DNA of 33,724 nt from Patescibacteria group bacterium (GTDB lineage: Bacteria; Patescibacteriota; Microgenomatia; UBA1400; Chisholmbacteraceae), in contig JADFLW010000001.1 in assembly GCA_022564195.1 (NCBI GenBank), positions 64,711 through 98,434 on the forward strand, written 5' to 3'. Shown piece by piece: positions 15,385-22,243 of the stretch. Under the pieces are notes generated by a model that saw nothing but the letters and a program-made list of their open reading frames with translations, made no database searches and was not told the DNA's origin. Within the stretch, counting starts at the first letter, position 1, and every line of letters begins with the position of its first letter. The position numbers and the translations under genes were made by a program.

Positions 15385-15798
15385 ATGGAGGATTGTGTGT
15401 TTTGCCGGATCGCGGCCGGAAAGGCTCCAGCACATATGGTGTATGAGGATGATCGATATATGGCGTTTTTGGATGCGCGTCCTTTAACAAGGGGTAACTG
15501 CCTCGTGATTCCGAGGGAACATGTTACATGGCCCGATGATGTGCCCGATTTCGGTGGATATTTTGAGGTAGCGAGAACGGTTGGGAAGGCCGCCCAACGA
15601 GCCTTAGGGTCGAGGTGGACCCAGTACTTGACAATAGGGCATGAGATCCCGCACGCGCATATACGAGTGATTCCACGCTATGAAGATGACCAGCATGGAG
15701 CCGTCGTTAATCTGGCATTGATTGAGCGGTTATCGGATGAAGAAATGCGATCTATTGCGGAGCGCATTCGAAAGGAAATTACAAATCAAAAATCCTAA
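15385..15798 (+). CDS. HIT-family nucleotide-binding protein with altered histidine triad
   Basis: 137 residues from ATG 15385, where the typical start MEDCVFCRIAAGKAP begins; the upstream in-frame stretch is repeat DNA. HIT proteins hydrolyse nucleoside phosphoramidates or dinucleoside polyphosphates. Seen are FCRI, the VYEDDRYMAFLDARPLTRGNCLVIPREH block and the active-site segment EIPHAHIRVIPR. The triad H-x-H-x-H reads H90-A-H92-I-R94: the nucleophilic middle His is kept but the third is Arg. The last residues (TNQKS) and the stop codon are encoded by the left end of the downstream repeat, so the native C-terminus has probably been replaced. Confidence 0.9.
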   Translation: MEDCVFCRIAAGKAPAHMVYEDDRYMAFLDARPLTRGNCLVIPREHVTWPDDVPDFGGYFEVARTVGKAAQRALGSRWTQYLTIGHEIPHAHIRVIPRYEDDQHGAVVNLALIERLSDEEMRSIAERIRKEITNQKS

Positions 15799-15925
15799 GT
15801 TCTAATATCTAATTTCCCCGCCTGCAACGCTTATGCGTAGCATTGCGGGCAGGTAAACAAATCTCAAATTCAAATGTTCGAATGATCAAAACTGTTTCGA
15901 ATTTCGATATTCGAGATTAGGATTT
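15787..15925. repeat. MITE-like element with terminal inverted repeats after the HIT gene
   Basis: The left end AAATCCTAAGTTCTAATATC and the reverse complement of the right end, AAATCCTAATCTCGAATATC, differ at only a few bases, giving terminal inverted repeats of about 27 bases. Inside lies gcaacgc-tatgcg-cattgcgggcaggt (15824-15854), nearly identical to a segment inside dnaX (17761-17790). It is non-coding. Confidence 0.7.
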
Positions 15926-15926
15926 A

Positions 15927-15951
15927 CCGCTTTGGAAGAGTACCAAAGCGG
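15927..15951 (+). promoter_or_regulatory. hairpin in the rpsU leader
   Basis: CCGCTTTGG and CCAAAGCGG pair perfectly (9 pairs, 7-base loop), 26 bases before ATG 15978, followed by a purine-rich stretch (gaagagaggggg) that may hold the ribosome site. Possible autoregulatory or stability element. Confidence 0.5.
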
Positions 15952-15977
15952 AAGAGAGGGGGTGTTCTGTCGACTTT

Positions 15978-16169
15978 ATGGCAACGGTGGTCAAGGCAAA
16001 AGATCATGAATCTGCGGATAGTGTCATCCGTCGGTTTAAGAAGAAGGTCTTGGAGAATGAGGTTCTTACTGAGCTTAAGCGGCGGGAGTACTACATGAAA
16101 CCAAGTGTGGAGCGGAAGGAACGGAGAAAGGAGCTTGAACGGCAACGCCGCCGACAGAGGAGAGGATAG
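15978..16169 (+). CDS. rpsU: 30S ribosomal protein S21
   Basis: 63 residues, very basic. The N-terminal VVKAKDHESADSVIRRFKKKV, the central EVLTELKRREYYMKPS and the Arg/Lys-rich C-terminal tail (KERRKELERQRRRQRR) match S21, which in E. coli sits near the anti-Shine-Dalgarno sequence and aids initiation. The gene follows a 9-pair leader hairpin. It is separated by three bases from ybeY, a common pairing of translation genes. Confidence 0.93.
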   Translation: MATVVKAKDHESADSVIRRFKKKVLENEVLTELKRREYYMKPSVERKERRKELERQRRRQRRG

Positions 16170-16172
16170 ACC

Positions 16173-16568
16173 ATGCCGCTGACTGTGAAGGTTCGGGCTG
16201 ATTCAAAATTCCCCATTGATCGAAAACGGCTTCGCGCGGTTCTTCGTTCAGCCTGGAGGAAATTTGGCTTCGATGGAGACGCTACTGTTTCGGTGGCGGT
16301 TGTGGGAACCAGGAAGATGGCCGAGCTCCACCAGCGATACCTTGGGAAGAAAGGAGCGACGGATGTTTTGGCTTTCCCCCAGCACGGATCGGGAGGGGAT
16401 GAGTACGGATTCGTCACGCCAGGAGAGGCAGAGTTTCAGTTGGGCGATATTGTGCTCTGTTATCCTTTGATTGTCGATCAAGCTGTAGAGGGGGATATCC
16501 TTATTGACGATCGTGTTGAAGAGCTTGCCCTGCACGGTTTGGAGCATCTTTTGGGAGCGGAGGAGTGA
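16173..16568 (+). CDS. ybeY: YbeY-like rRNA maturation endonuclease, C-terminally short
   Basis: 131 residues against about 150. YbeY is a zinc-dependent RNase involved in 16S rRNA 3' processing and ribosome quality control. The family strings ATDVLAFP (62-69) and QLGDIVLCYPL (89-99) are present, and the C-terminal metal motif reads ELALHGLEHLLGAEE. In the family this is HGxLHLxGYDH with three His ligands. Here H121 and H125 are present, but the protein ends before the third His, which is replaced by Glu. Either Glu is the third ligand or the enzyme is impaired. It runs into dnaX, whose GTG lies 2 bases after the stop. Confidence 0.88.
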   Translation: MPLTVKVRADSKFPIDRKRLRAVLRSAWRKFGFDGDATVSVAVVGTRKMAELHQRYLGKKGATDVLAFPQHGSGGDEYGFVTPGEAEFQLGDIVLCYPLIVDQAVEGDILIDDRVEELALHGLEHLLGAEE

Positions 16569-16569
16569 G

Positions 16570-18222
16570 GTGACCTACTATCTTCAATACCGTCCACAGA
16601 CCATTGCAGCACTCGATCTTGCGTCCGTGCGTCGCGAGCTTGGAATGATTCTCTCTTCCGGTCGATTTGCTCACGCCTACCTTTTTGCGGGGCCCCGGGG
16701 AACGGGTAAGACGTCTGCGGCACGCATCCTTGCCAAGGTTGTCAACTGTGAACGGAACTCGCCTTCGTCAAAGACTACGGCGAAGCAAGCCACTCGGCGG
16801 AAGGCAAGGAGTAAACTTTCGGAGCCATGCAACAAATGCAATCTTTGTCGTGCAATCACCAGTGGCACGGCGCTCGATCTTTTTGAGATTGATGCGGCGA
16901 GCAACAGGGGGATTGATGACATTCGTGAGCTTCGTGAACGCATCAAGCTGGCTCCGGCAGAGGCTGCCTATAAGGTGTACATCATCGACGAAGTGCACAT
17001 GTTGACTGTTGAGGCGTTTAATGCGCTTCTGAAAACCCTGGAAGAGCCCCCTCGTCATGCGCTGTTTGTTCTCTGCACGACCGAACCGCAGAAGCTTCCT
17101 GAGACCGTCATCTCTAGATGCACCAGGATTGCATTTCCTAAAGCTTCCGAGGAAGAGGTCATCTCAAGCCTGCGAAAGGTCGTGAAAGGAGAGAAGCTTC
17201 GGGTTAAGCCAGGCGTACTTGAGGCCATTGCACAGGCAGTAGATGGAAGCTTCCGGGATGGGATGAAATTTTTAGAGCAACTGTCGCTCAGGCTTTCGGG
17301 GAAGAAACCGAAACATCGCTTGATTACGCTTGCGGATGTTTACGAGGTGACGGGATTGAGTGAGGGGGACGCAGCGCGGCGGATGGTAACGCTGCTTGTG
17401 GCGGGTGATATTAAGCGGGCTTTCTCTTTGATTGCTGAGGTCTCAAAAAACCAGTCATCTCTGGAGCAGTATGTCCGGCAGATTTTGGAGCTTTTGCGTC
17501 GATTACTGCTTTCTGAAGTTGGTGTTTTTGATGAAGAAAAGATTGAGGGTCTTGATTTGGAGGGCATTCGTCGGCTGATTGCGTTGTTTACTCGGGCTGC
17601 ACACGGACTTCGCACGGCTGTCATTCTGGAGTTGCCTTTGGAGCTCGCCGTTGTTGAGTGGATGGAAAACGGGAAGAGGGAGGGCGATTCTCATAAGACA
17701 ATACCTTCCAAGTCGCCTGCCGCTCCCGACATCGCCTTTGGCTCAGTCAAAGGCGGGCGGGCAACGCGTATGCGATCATTGCGGGCAGGTGAACCAGCGG
17801 CCAATAAGCCCTCATTTGCTCAAAGGACTCCGCGAGGTGAGCTGAGCAAGAGTGATGTGTCTTTTTCTCAAGTGCAGAAGAGCTGGCCAAAAATTCTCGA
17901 GAAGGTTCGACCCCAAAACCACAGCGTAGCGGCGCTTTTGAAGGCTGCTACCCCGAAGGAGCTGACTGATGATTGGCTTATCGTTGAAGTTGCCTATCCT
18001 TTTCATAAGGAGCAGCTTGAGCTTACCCGCTATGCGTCGATTGTCGAAGCGGCGGTTACCAATGTGCTCTCCGTGCGTCTCAAGTTGCGATATGTTTTGC
18101 GCAAGTACCAGAAGCAGACGAATGTGGATCGTAAAGGAGACCACGAGAACATCAGCGGTGCGGTGGAGGATGAGGCTGTGGTCCGTGCGGCCGAGGAGAT
18201 TTTTGGGACAAAGTCAGAGTAA
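16570..18222 (+). CDS. dnaX: DNA polymerase III subunit gamma/tau
   Basis: 550 residues from GTG 16570, next to GGAG and starting with the family sequence VTYYLQYRPQT; the longer frame overlaps ybeY. DnaX is the ATPase of the clamp loader. Seen are Walker A GPRGTGKTSAARI, a zinc module (C of VVNC, then CNKCNLC) with an unusually long basic loop between its first and later Cys, Walker B IIDEVHML, the LLKTLEEPP and CTTEP segments and the CTRI arginine finger region. Residues about 380-410 (SPAAPDIAFG ... MRSLRAGEPAANK) are encoded by a palindromic repeat (17711-17795) inserted in frame in the linker before the C-terminal domain. Followed by ybaB and recR, a classic order. Confidence 0.97.
   Translation: MTYYLQYRPQTIAALDLASVRRELGMILSSGRFAHAYLFAGPRGTGKTSAARILAKVVNCERNSPSSKTTAKQATRRKARSKLSEPCNKCNLCRAITSGTALDLFEIDAASNRGIDDIRELRERIKLAPAEAAYKVYIIDEVHMLTVEAFNALLKTLEEPPRHALFVLCTTEPQKLPETVISRCTRIAFPKASEEEVISSLRKVVKGEKLRVKPGVLEAIAQAVDGSFRDGMKFLEQLSLRLSGKKPKHRLITLADVYEVTGLSEGDAARRMVTLLVAGDIKRAFSLIAEVSKNQSSLEQYVRQILELLRRLLLSEVGVFDEEKIEGLDLEGIRRLIALFTRAAHGLRTAVILELPLELAVVEWMENGKREGDSHKTIPSKSPAAPDIAFGSVKGGRATRMRSLRAGEPAANKPSFAQRTPRGELSKSDVSFSQVQKSWPKILEKVRPQNHSVAALLKAATPKELTDDWLIVEVAYPFHKEQLELTRYASIVEAAVTNVLSVRLKLRYVLRKYQKQTNVDRKGDHENISGAVEDEAVVRAAEEIFGTKSE
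17711..17795. repeat. palindromic repeat inserted in frame within dnaX
   Basis: It contains CGCCTTTG-gctcagt-CAAAGGCG (a perfect 8-pair hairpin) followed by gcaacgcgtatgcgatcattgcgggcaggt (17761-17790), nearly the same as 15824-15854 in the MITE-like element. It keeps the dnaX frame open and lies in a variable linker. Confidence 0.7.
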
Positions 18223-18253
18223 ATTAGCTTGTAGCTCGTGAAAGGAGGGGAAT

Positions 18254-18544
18254 ATGCTTGATAAACTGAAGCAGCTTGGTGATCTGAAGAAGATGCGCGA
18301 TCAGGCGATGAAGATCCAGAAGCAGCTTGCCCAAGAGGAAATCGTTGTGGAAGAAGGCGACATCCGTGTTGTGATCAGCGGAGATCAAAAGCTCAAGGAG
18401 TTTACGGTGAAGGGTCATTCCAGTGAGGTTGCCATAGAGGCGCTTAACAAGGCAATCAAACAATCACAGGAGCTTGCTGCCAAAAAGCTTCAGGAGATGA
18501 GTGGAGGATTGGGGGGCCTGATGGGTGGAGGCGGGCAAGAATAG
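18254..18544 (+). CDS. ybaB: YbaB/EbfC nucleoid-associated protein
   Basis: 96 residues, ATG 18254 behind a strong AAAGGAGGGG ribosome site. The family is a small homodimeric DNA-binding protein usually encoded between dnaX and recR, exactly as here. Typical features are the N-terminal helix (LKQLGDLKKMRDQAMKIQKQL), the strand segment VVEEGDIRVVISGDQKLKEF, a long helix with ALNKAIKQSQELAAKKL, and a Gly-rich tail (GGLGGLMGGGG). A 6-pair hairpin GGAAGG-ctat-CCTTCC starts at the stop codon (18544-18559), without a T-run. Confidence 0.93.
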   Translation: MLDKLKQLGDLKKMRDQAMKIQKQLAQEEIVVEEGDIRVVISGDQKLKEFTVKGHSSEVAIEALNKAIKQSQELAAKKLQEMSGGLGGLMGGGGQE

Positions 18545-18607
18545 GAAGGCTATCCTTCCCATAACTTTTCCTCTGGGATAGTGTATAACGGCGCTTCAAT
18601 GGCATGC

Positions 18608-18613
18608 TATAAT
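18608..18613 (+). promoter_or_regulatory. extended -10 box of recR
   Basis: TATAAT preceded by TGC, ending 12 bases before ATG 18625, so the mRNA leader would be about 5 bases. Confidence 0.55.
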
Positions 18614-18624
18614 ATAACAGTTCG

Positions 18625-19245
18625 ATGAAGATTCCGAAAGCTGTGGAGAAGCTGATTGCTTCCTTTGAGCGACTTCCGGGAATTGGTCCGAAGACTGCCC
18701 AACGTTTGACCTTTTACCTTTTGCATGTTCCTCAGCGGGAGCTGGATGCGTTCTCCGAGGCTGTGAAGCAGCTGAAAGCCCGGACCAAAGTCTGCTCGAT
18801 TTGCTTTAACGTGGGGGAACAGGATCCGTGTGCGATCTGCACTGATCGCGGTCGTGATCGATCAGCGATTTGCGTGGTTGAGGAGCCTTTGGATGTCGCG
18901 GCCTTGGAGCGAAGTGACGGATTTCACGGACTGTACCATGTGTTGCATGGAAGAATAGAACCGTTGCGCAATATCGGTCCCGAGGAATTGCATATTAATG
19001 ATTTGCTTCCTCGACTGGAAAATGGTAGTATCTCGGAGATCATTTTAGCGACGAACCCCACGATGGAAGGGGAAGCTACTGCTATGTATATTGCAAAACT
19101 CATAAAAGAAAACAAATCTCCACACTTCAATCTCAAATCTTTGAAAATTACTCGAATTGGGAGTGGTCTGCCGGTCGGCGGAGATTTGGAGTATGCCGAT
19201 GACGTGACCCTTGCCCGGGCATTGGAAGGGAGGAGGGAGTTTTAA
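18625..19245 (+). CDS. recR: recombination mediator RecR
   Basis: 206 residues. RecR with RecO/RecF loads RecA at gaps. Visible are the helix-hairpin-helix LPGIGPKTAQRL (17-28), the C4 zinc finger C57-x2-C60...C69-x2-C72, the Toprim start CVVEEPLDVAALE, ATNPTMEGEATAMYIAKL and GLPVGGDLEYADDVTLARALEGR. A segment of about 8-13 extra residues (ENKSPHFNLKSLK, 162-174) separates the Toprim helix from the ITRIGSG strand, where the family normally has only a short KPLG-type turn. Its DNA is AT-rich like the intergenic repeats. The stop overlaps the start of the next gene (TAATG). Confidence 0.96.
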   Translation: MKIPKAVEKLIASFERLPGIGPKTAQRLTFYLLHVPQRELDAFSEAVKQLKARTKVCSICFNVGEQDPCAICTDRGRDRSAICVVEEPLDVAALERSDGFHGLYHVLHGRIEPLRNIGPEELHINDLLPRLENGSISEIILATNPTMEGEATAMYIAKLIKENKSPHFNLKSLKITRIGSGLPVGGDLEYADDVTLARALEGRREF

Positions 19246-20273
19246 TGTCGTCAGTAATTGAAAAAGAGATACCTCAATCAGGGGATAGAATAAAGAGTAT
19301 TCTTCCACATAAGCCTGAAGGTTCTGGAGAACATCTACCACCAGATGAATATCGCAGATATCGGGAGGTGATGCGTGATGAACGTCACTTTCCTATAACT
19401 AGTGACAGGGTTCGTGAGCTTGACATGGTTTATGGCTATGGTAATCCAGGAAAAATCATTTATCGTCATTATCCAGTTGTAGACATTGTTCCTGAGGAGA
19501 TTCCAGTAGATTTTGATTTTAGCAGTCGTGTACGAGAGGCGCTGAGCGAATATGTACTGGTTTCAGAAAAAGGTTATCACATGGCGGTGTATGGGCCGAT
19601 GGGTGATCTCTTTGCTCGTGAAGGGCGGAAGCTTGCCCATAAAGCAATGACTGCACTGGGAAAGACGAATGGGAGGAAAAATCCGGAGACTTTAGAATTG
19701 TTTACCGGTTTAGGTTCTCTTACCGCTTCACTTCATCAGGGAGGTCATAATGTTATCTGGACTGTTGATCGTAATACCGAGATTATGCTGATGACTAGGC
19801 ACAATTGGAATACACTCGGATTAAGCGAGAACATTCGCTGGTTACCACTAGAGGCTATGAGGTTTGTTAGGGAATTGAGTGATTTAGGCTACGATTTGGA
19901 TGTCGTCTATGCAGATCCTGAATGGAAGACGAAACTGCATGAACGGTCACCCAAACCATTCAGCTTCGATATGATGTCAGCTAATGGCGCTGAAGTTGTT
20001 GAAGCGTCTTTGAAGATCGCCCCTGTGGTTGGTATCAAGTCTCGTATGGATATGGATTTTGGTGAAGTTGAACGGCTCGCTCGGAGCCTTAACGCTAAGG
20101 CTCACATTGTGGTCGGTGCGCTTCCAATAAGTGAGAACAGAACTTTAGAAGAGCCGATGATTTTCTTTCTGAGAGAGGATGTCGTTGACTATTTCCAAAA
20201 TGTTGATGGCTATTCACAGGATGTTGTTGAAACTGTAAGGTTCGACCTACCCCCGCCAGTAGCCAGCAGTTAA
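19245..20273 (+). CDS. TGS1-like SAM-dependent methyltransferase
   Basis: 342 residues, ATG 19245 overlapping the recR stop. The Rossmann methyltransferase core begins near 148: motif I LELFTGLGSLTASLHQGG (150-167), the acidic end VDRNTE, and motif IV VVYADPEW (220-227), a variant of DPPW. The downstream pattern FSFDMMSANGAEVVEASLKIAP...GIKSRMDMDFGEVERLA recalls the TGS1/trimethylguanosine synthase family, which methylates guanine N2 of RNA caps and has relatives in bacteria. Residues 1-147 form a separate N-terminal domain of unknown type. The substrate (RNA, DNA or nucleotide) is not known. It heads the cluster of nucleoside-type proteins that follows. Confidence 0.7.
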   Translation: MSSVIEKEIPQSGDRIKSILPHKPEGSGEHLPPDEYRRYREVMRDERHFPITSDRVRELDMVYGYGNPGKIIYRHYPVVDIVPEEIPVDFDFSSRVREALSEYVLVSEKGYHMAVYGPMGDLFAREGRKLAHKAMTALGKTNGRKNPETLELFTGLGSLTASLHQGGHNVIWTVDRNTEIMLMTRHNWNTLGLSENIRWLPLEAMRFVRELSDLGYDLDVVYADPEWKTKLHERSPKPFSFDMMSANGAEVVEASLKIAPVVGIKSRMDMDFGEVERLARSLNAKAHIVVGALPISENRTLEEPMIFFLREDVVDYFQNVDGYSQDVVETVRFDLPPPVASS

Positions 20274-20286
20274 TTTCCACTGTAAT

Positions 20287-20862
20287 ATGAACGTTTTTTT
20301 TAACGCATCAATAAGTGGGAAGCGGGAGTTTAAGGATAACTATCGGCAAATAGTCGAAAGCATAGAGCAATTGGGACACATGGTCCATTCTCCCCACGCC
20401 ATAGGAAGAAATATCAGGGATATTGCTGGAGAGACTGCAGAAGAGGCTGGCGCCTATTACCGGAGGCTTCGGAATAACATTTCCAGAGCAAATATTTGCG
20501 TCTTCGAAGTTTCTTATCCAAGTACTGGAATAGGTCATGAGGTAACCATCGCGCTGAACCTCAACAAGCCTGTCGTTGCTCTCCACGTTAAGGACAGGCC
20601 GCCGTACATTCTAGAGGCAATTCCTTCTGATGATCTTCAAGTTTTAGAGTATTCTCTCAATACTCTTAAGCGAATTCTTACTGACGCGGTTCATATCGCT
20701 TCTGAGCAAATGGATACTCGATTTAACTTTTTTATATCGAGAAGGCTTTCTTCATATCTGGATTGGATATCAAGAAAGAGGAGAATCCCTCGAGCGGTGT
20801 ATCTTCGGCAGTTGATTAAGAAAGAGATGAGTAAGCAGCGAGAGTTCTTTCGTGAGAGATAA
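20287..20862 (+). CDS. nucleoside-deoxyribosyltransferase-like protein with RHH tail (copy A)
   Basis: 191 residues. The N-terminal half (1-105) has a nucleoside 2-deoxyribosyltransferase/DNPH1-like pattern: MNVFFNASIS start, an alternating helix (IVESIEQLGHMV), ANICVFEVSYPSTGIGHEV with the presumed catalytic Glu85, and LNKPVVALHV. Such domains break N-glycosidic bonds of nucleosides or nucleotides. A linker helix (115-140) leads to a ribbon-helix-helix-like tail (about 144-180: TRFNFFISRRLSSYLD, then IPRAVYLRQLIKKEM), a fold that binds DNA as a dimer in antitoxins and repressors. It is paralogous to the genes at 21621 and 22244. No Shine-Dalgarno is seen; the start matches the paralogues. 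Function is inferred from fold only. Confidence 0.7.
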   Translation: MNVFFNASISGKREFKDNYRQIVESIEQLGHMVHSPHAIGRNIRDIAGETAEEAGAYYRRLRNNISRANICVFEVSYPSTGIGHEVTIALNLNKPVVALHVKDRPPYILEAIPSDDLQVLEYSLNTLKRILTDAVHIASEQMDTRFNFFISRRLSSYLDWISRKRRIPRAVYLRQLIKKEMSKQREFFRER

Positions 20863-20870
20863 ATCCTCCT

Positions 20871-21614
20871 ATGGCTCGTAAACGGACAGAACGCATGACA
20901 AAAAAAACTCCCAAAAAACCAAAGTACAAGAGGCAGGTTCGTAAGAAAGAAATGCCCCTGTATGCATATGTTGAGGAGCGAGCTAAGCGGATCGCGAGAG
21001 AAATTGCAAGCCATATTAGAGAGTCCACGCTCGATGAGGGCGGAATAATATTTGTGCACGGCCCGCATTATAGCGGCAAGACGAGTGTTGGTTGCGGGCT
21101 TGATGAGAGCATCGACCCGTTGCGTCGATTCGTTCGGGGTCAACCGAGGGCCGATGATCGTCCGGATGTTCTTGAGGGGTTTTTCTATAAGAGAAAGGAC
21201 GGATCGAAATGTCCAGCTATCTCCTTTTCAACAAAACGAGAGATCGAGCAACTCTTTGATGAGCATGAAATTGTCGTCATGGATTATGTCCAGTTCATCC
21301 CTTATGAGCTCCAGAGCTTTTTCTTGAGAGAATTGGATGATTTTGTCGAGCGAGGTGGGTGGTTTATCGCGCTCGGTCTCTTGTTTAACTCTTTACGAAA
21401 TGAGTTCCTGTTGTCATTCGTGATCCGGCAGAAAGCTGTGAAGGAGTATAAGCTCACTACTACCTGTCAGCAGTGCGGTCGTCGCAATGCGACACTCACT
21501 CAACGGCTGGTTGATGGAAGGCCGCCGAACTTTGAGGATCCAGAGCTTGTCCCTCCCTCTGATAAAGTCGTGTATGAGCCGCGGTGCGAAGATTGCCACG
21601 TCGTGATTACCTGA
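20871..21614 (+). CDS. thymidine-kinase-like (TK1 family) protein lacking the catalytic Glu
   Basis: 247 residues, 8 bases after copy A. A strongly basic N-terminal tail (1-27) precedes a TK1-type core: Walker A GPHYSGKTS (64-72; TK1 has GPMFSGKT), MDYVQFIP (137-144; TK1 has DEAQFF), ALGLLFNSLRNEF (168-179; TK1 GLDxxFR), and the zinc ribbon C199-x2-C202 ... C239-x2-C242 with TLTQRLVDGRPP and VVYEPRC, all in TK1 order. The DE pair of TK1, whose Glu is the catalytic base, reads DY here, so normal thymidine phosphorylation is doubtful. It is embedded between two nucleoside-transferase-like paralogues. It may bind a nucleotide as a sensor or have another substrate; both are inference. Confidence 0.72.
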   Translation: MARKRTERMTKKTPKKPKYKRQVRKKEMPLYAYVEERAKRIAREIASHIRESTLDEGGIIFVHGPHYSGKTSVGCGLDESIDPLRRFVRGQPRADDRPDVLEGFFYKRKDGSKCPAISFSTKREIEQLFDEHEIVVMDYVQFIPYELQSFFLRELDDFVERGGWFIALGLLFNSLRNEFLLSFVIRQKAVKEYKLTTTCQQCGRRNATLTQRLVDGRPPNFEDPELVPPSDKVVYEPRCEDCHVVIT

Positions 21615-21620
21615 AATTCT

Positions 21621-22217
21621 ATGAAAATCTACTTTAGCGCAGCTCTTTCAGACATCCCACCTGATCATCAGAAAACTTACCGAAAGATCGTTGAGACTTT
21701 GAAAGTAATGGGTCATCGGGTGATGGCCGATCATATCCTTGGAAAAACTGCAAAGATGCTGGACTCTCAGTCTGAAGAAGAGAAGCTTGCTGTCGAACGC
21801 AAGCTTATTGCTTGGAAGAATCAGGCGGACTTAATTGTCGCGGAAGTCTCCTACCCAAGTTTTGGCGTCGGGCAAGAGCTTGAGTACGCATTGACTCGTG
21901 ATAAGCCAGTCATTGCACTACATCTTAAGAATCGGAAACCGCACCTGCTTCTGGCCGTCGGAGGGGAGTATTTGCAGATCGCGGAGTACACTCTTGAGGA
22001 TTTAAAGCGAACGCTTTCCGAGTACATCGACTATGCGAAGGAGTATGCAGATACCCGATTCAATTTCTTCATTTCTTCGGAGATTGATTCGTTTCTTGAT
22101 TCGGTTTCGAAGAAGCGTAAGATCCCGAGAGCAGTGTTTCTGCGACAGCTAATAGAGGAAGATATGAGGAAGAACCAACGGTATCTTAAGGAAATCGGGA
22201 AGAAGCAAGGCTCCTGA
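21621..22217 (+). CDS. nucleoside-deoxyribosyltransferase-like protein with RHH tail (copy B)
   Basis: 198 residues, 6 bases after the TK1-like gene and with no visible ribosome site. It has the same layout as copy A: MKIYFSAALS, helix IVETLKVMGHRV, ADLIVAEVSYPSFGVGQEL with the presumed catalytic Glu86, and RDKPVIALHL. The RHH-like tail (about 144-180: TRFNFFISSEIDSFLD, IPRAVFLRQLIEEDM) is nearly identical in pattern to that of A. The tail is more conserved between A and B than the N-terminal domain, suggesting the two bind the same site or form heterodimers. A rho-independent terminator follows immediately. Confidence 0.7.
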   Translation: MKIYFSAALSDIPPDHQKTYRKIVETLKVMGHRVMADHILGKTAKMLDSQSEEEKLAVERKLIAWKNQADLIVAEVSYPSFGVGQELEYALTRDKPVIALHLKNRKPHLLLAVGGEYLQIAEYTLEDLKRTLSEYIDYAKEYADTRFNFFISSEIDSFLDSVSKKRKIPRAVFLRQLIEEDMRKNQRYLKEIGKKQGS

Positions 22218-22241
22218 ACCGCCTCTCGGGGCGGTTTTTTT
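22218..22241 (+). terminator. rho-independent terminator after copy B
   Basis: ACCGCC (22218-22223) pairs with GGCGGT (22230-22235), followed by seven T (22235-22241). It begins right at the copy B stop and ends 3 bases before the start of copy C. Confidence 0.85.
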
Positions 22242-22243
22242 GT

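Noticed and set aside
18544-18559. Hairpin GGAAGG-ctat-CCTTCC after ybaB as terminator
   Set aside because: No T-run follows, and recR has its own promoter; kept only as a note in the ybaB entry.
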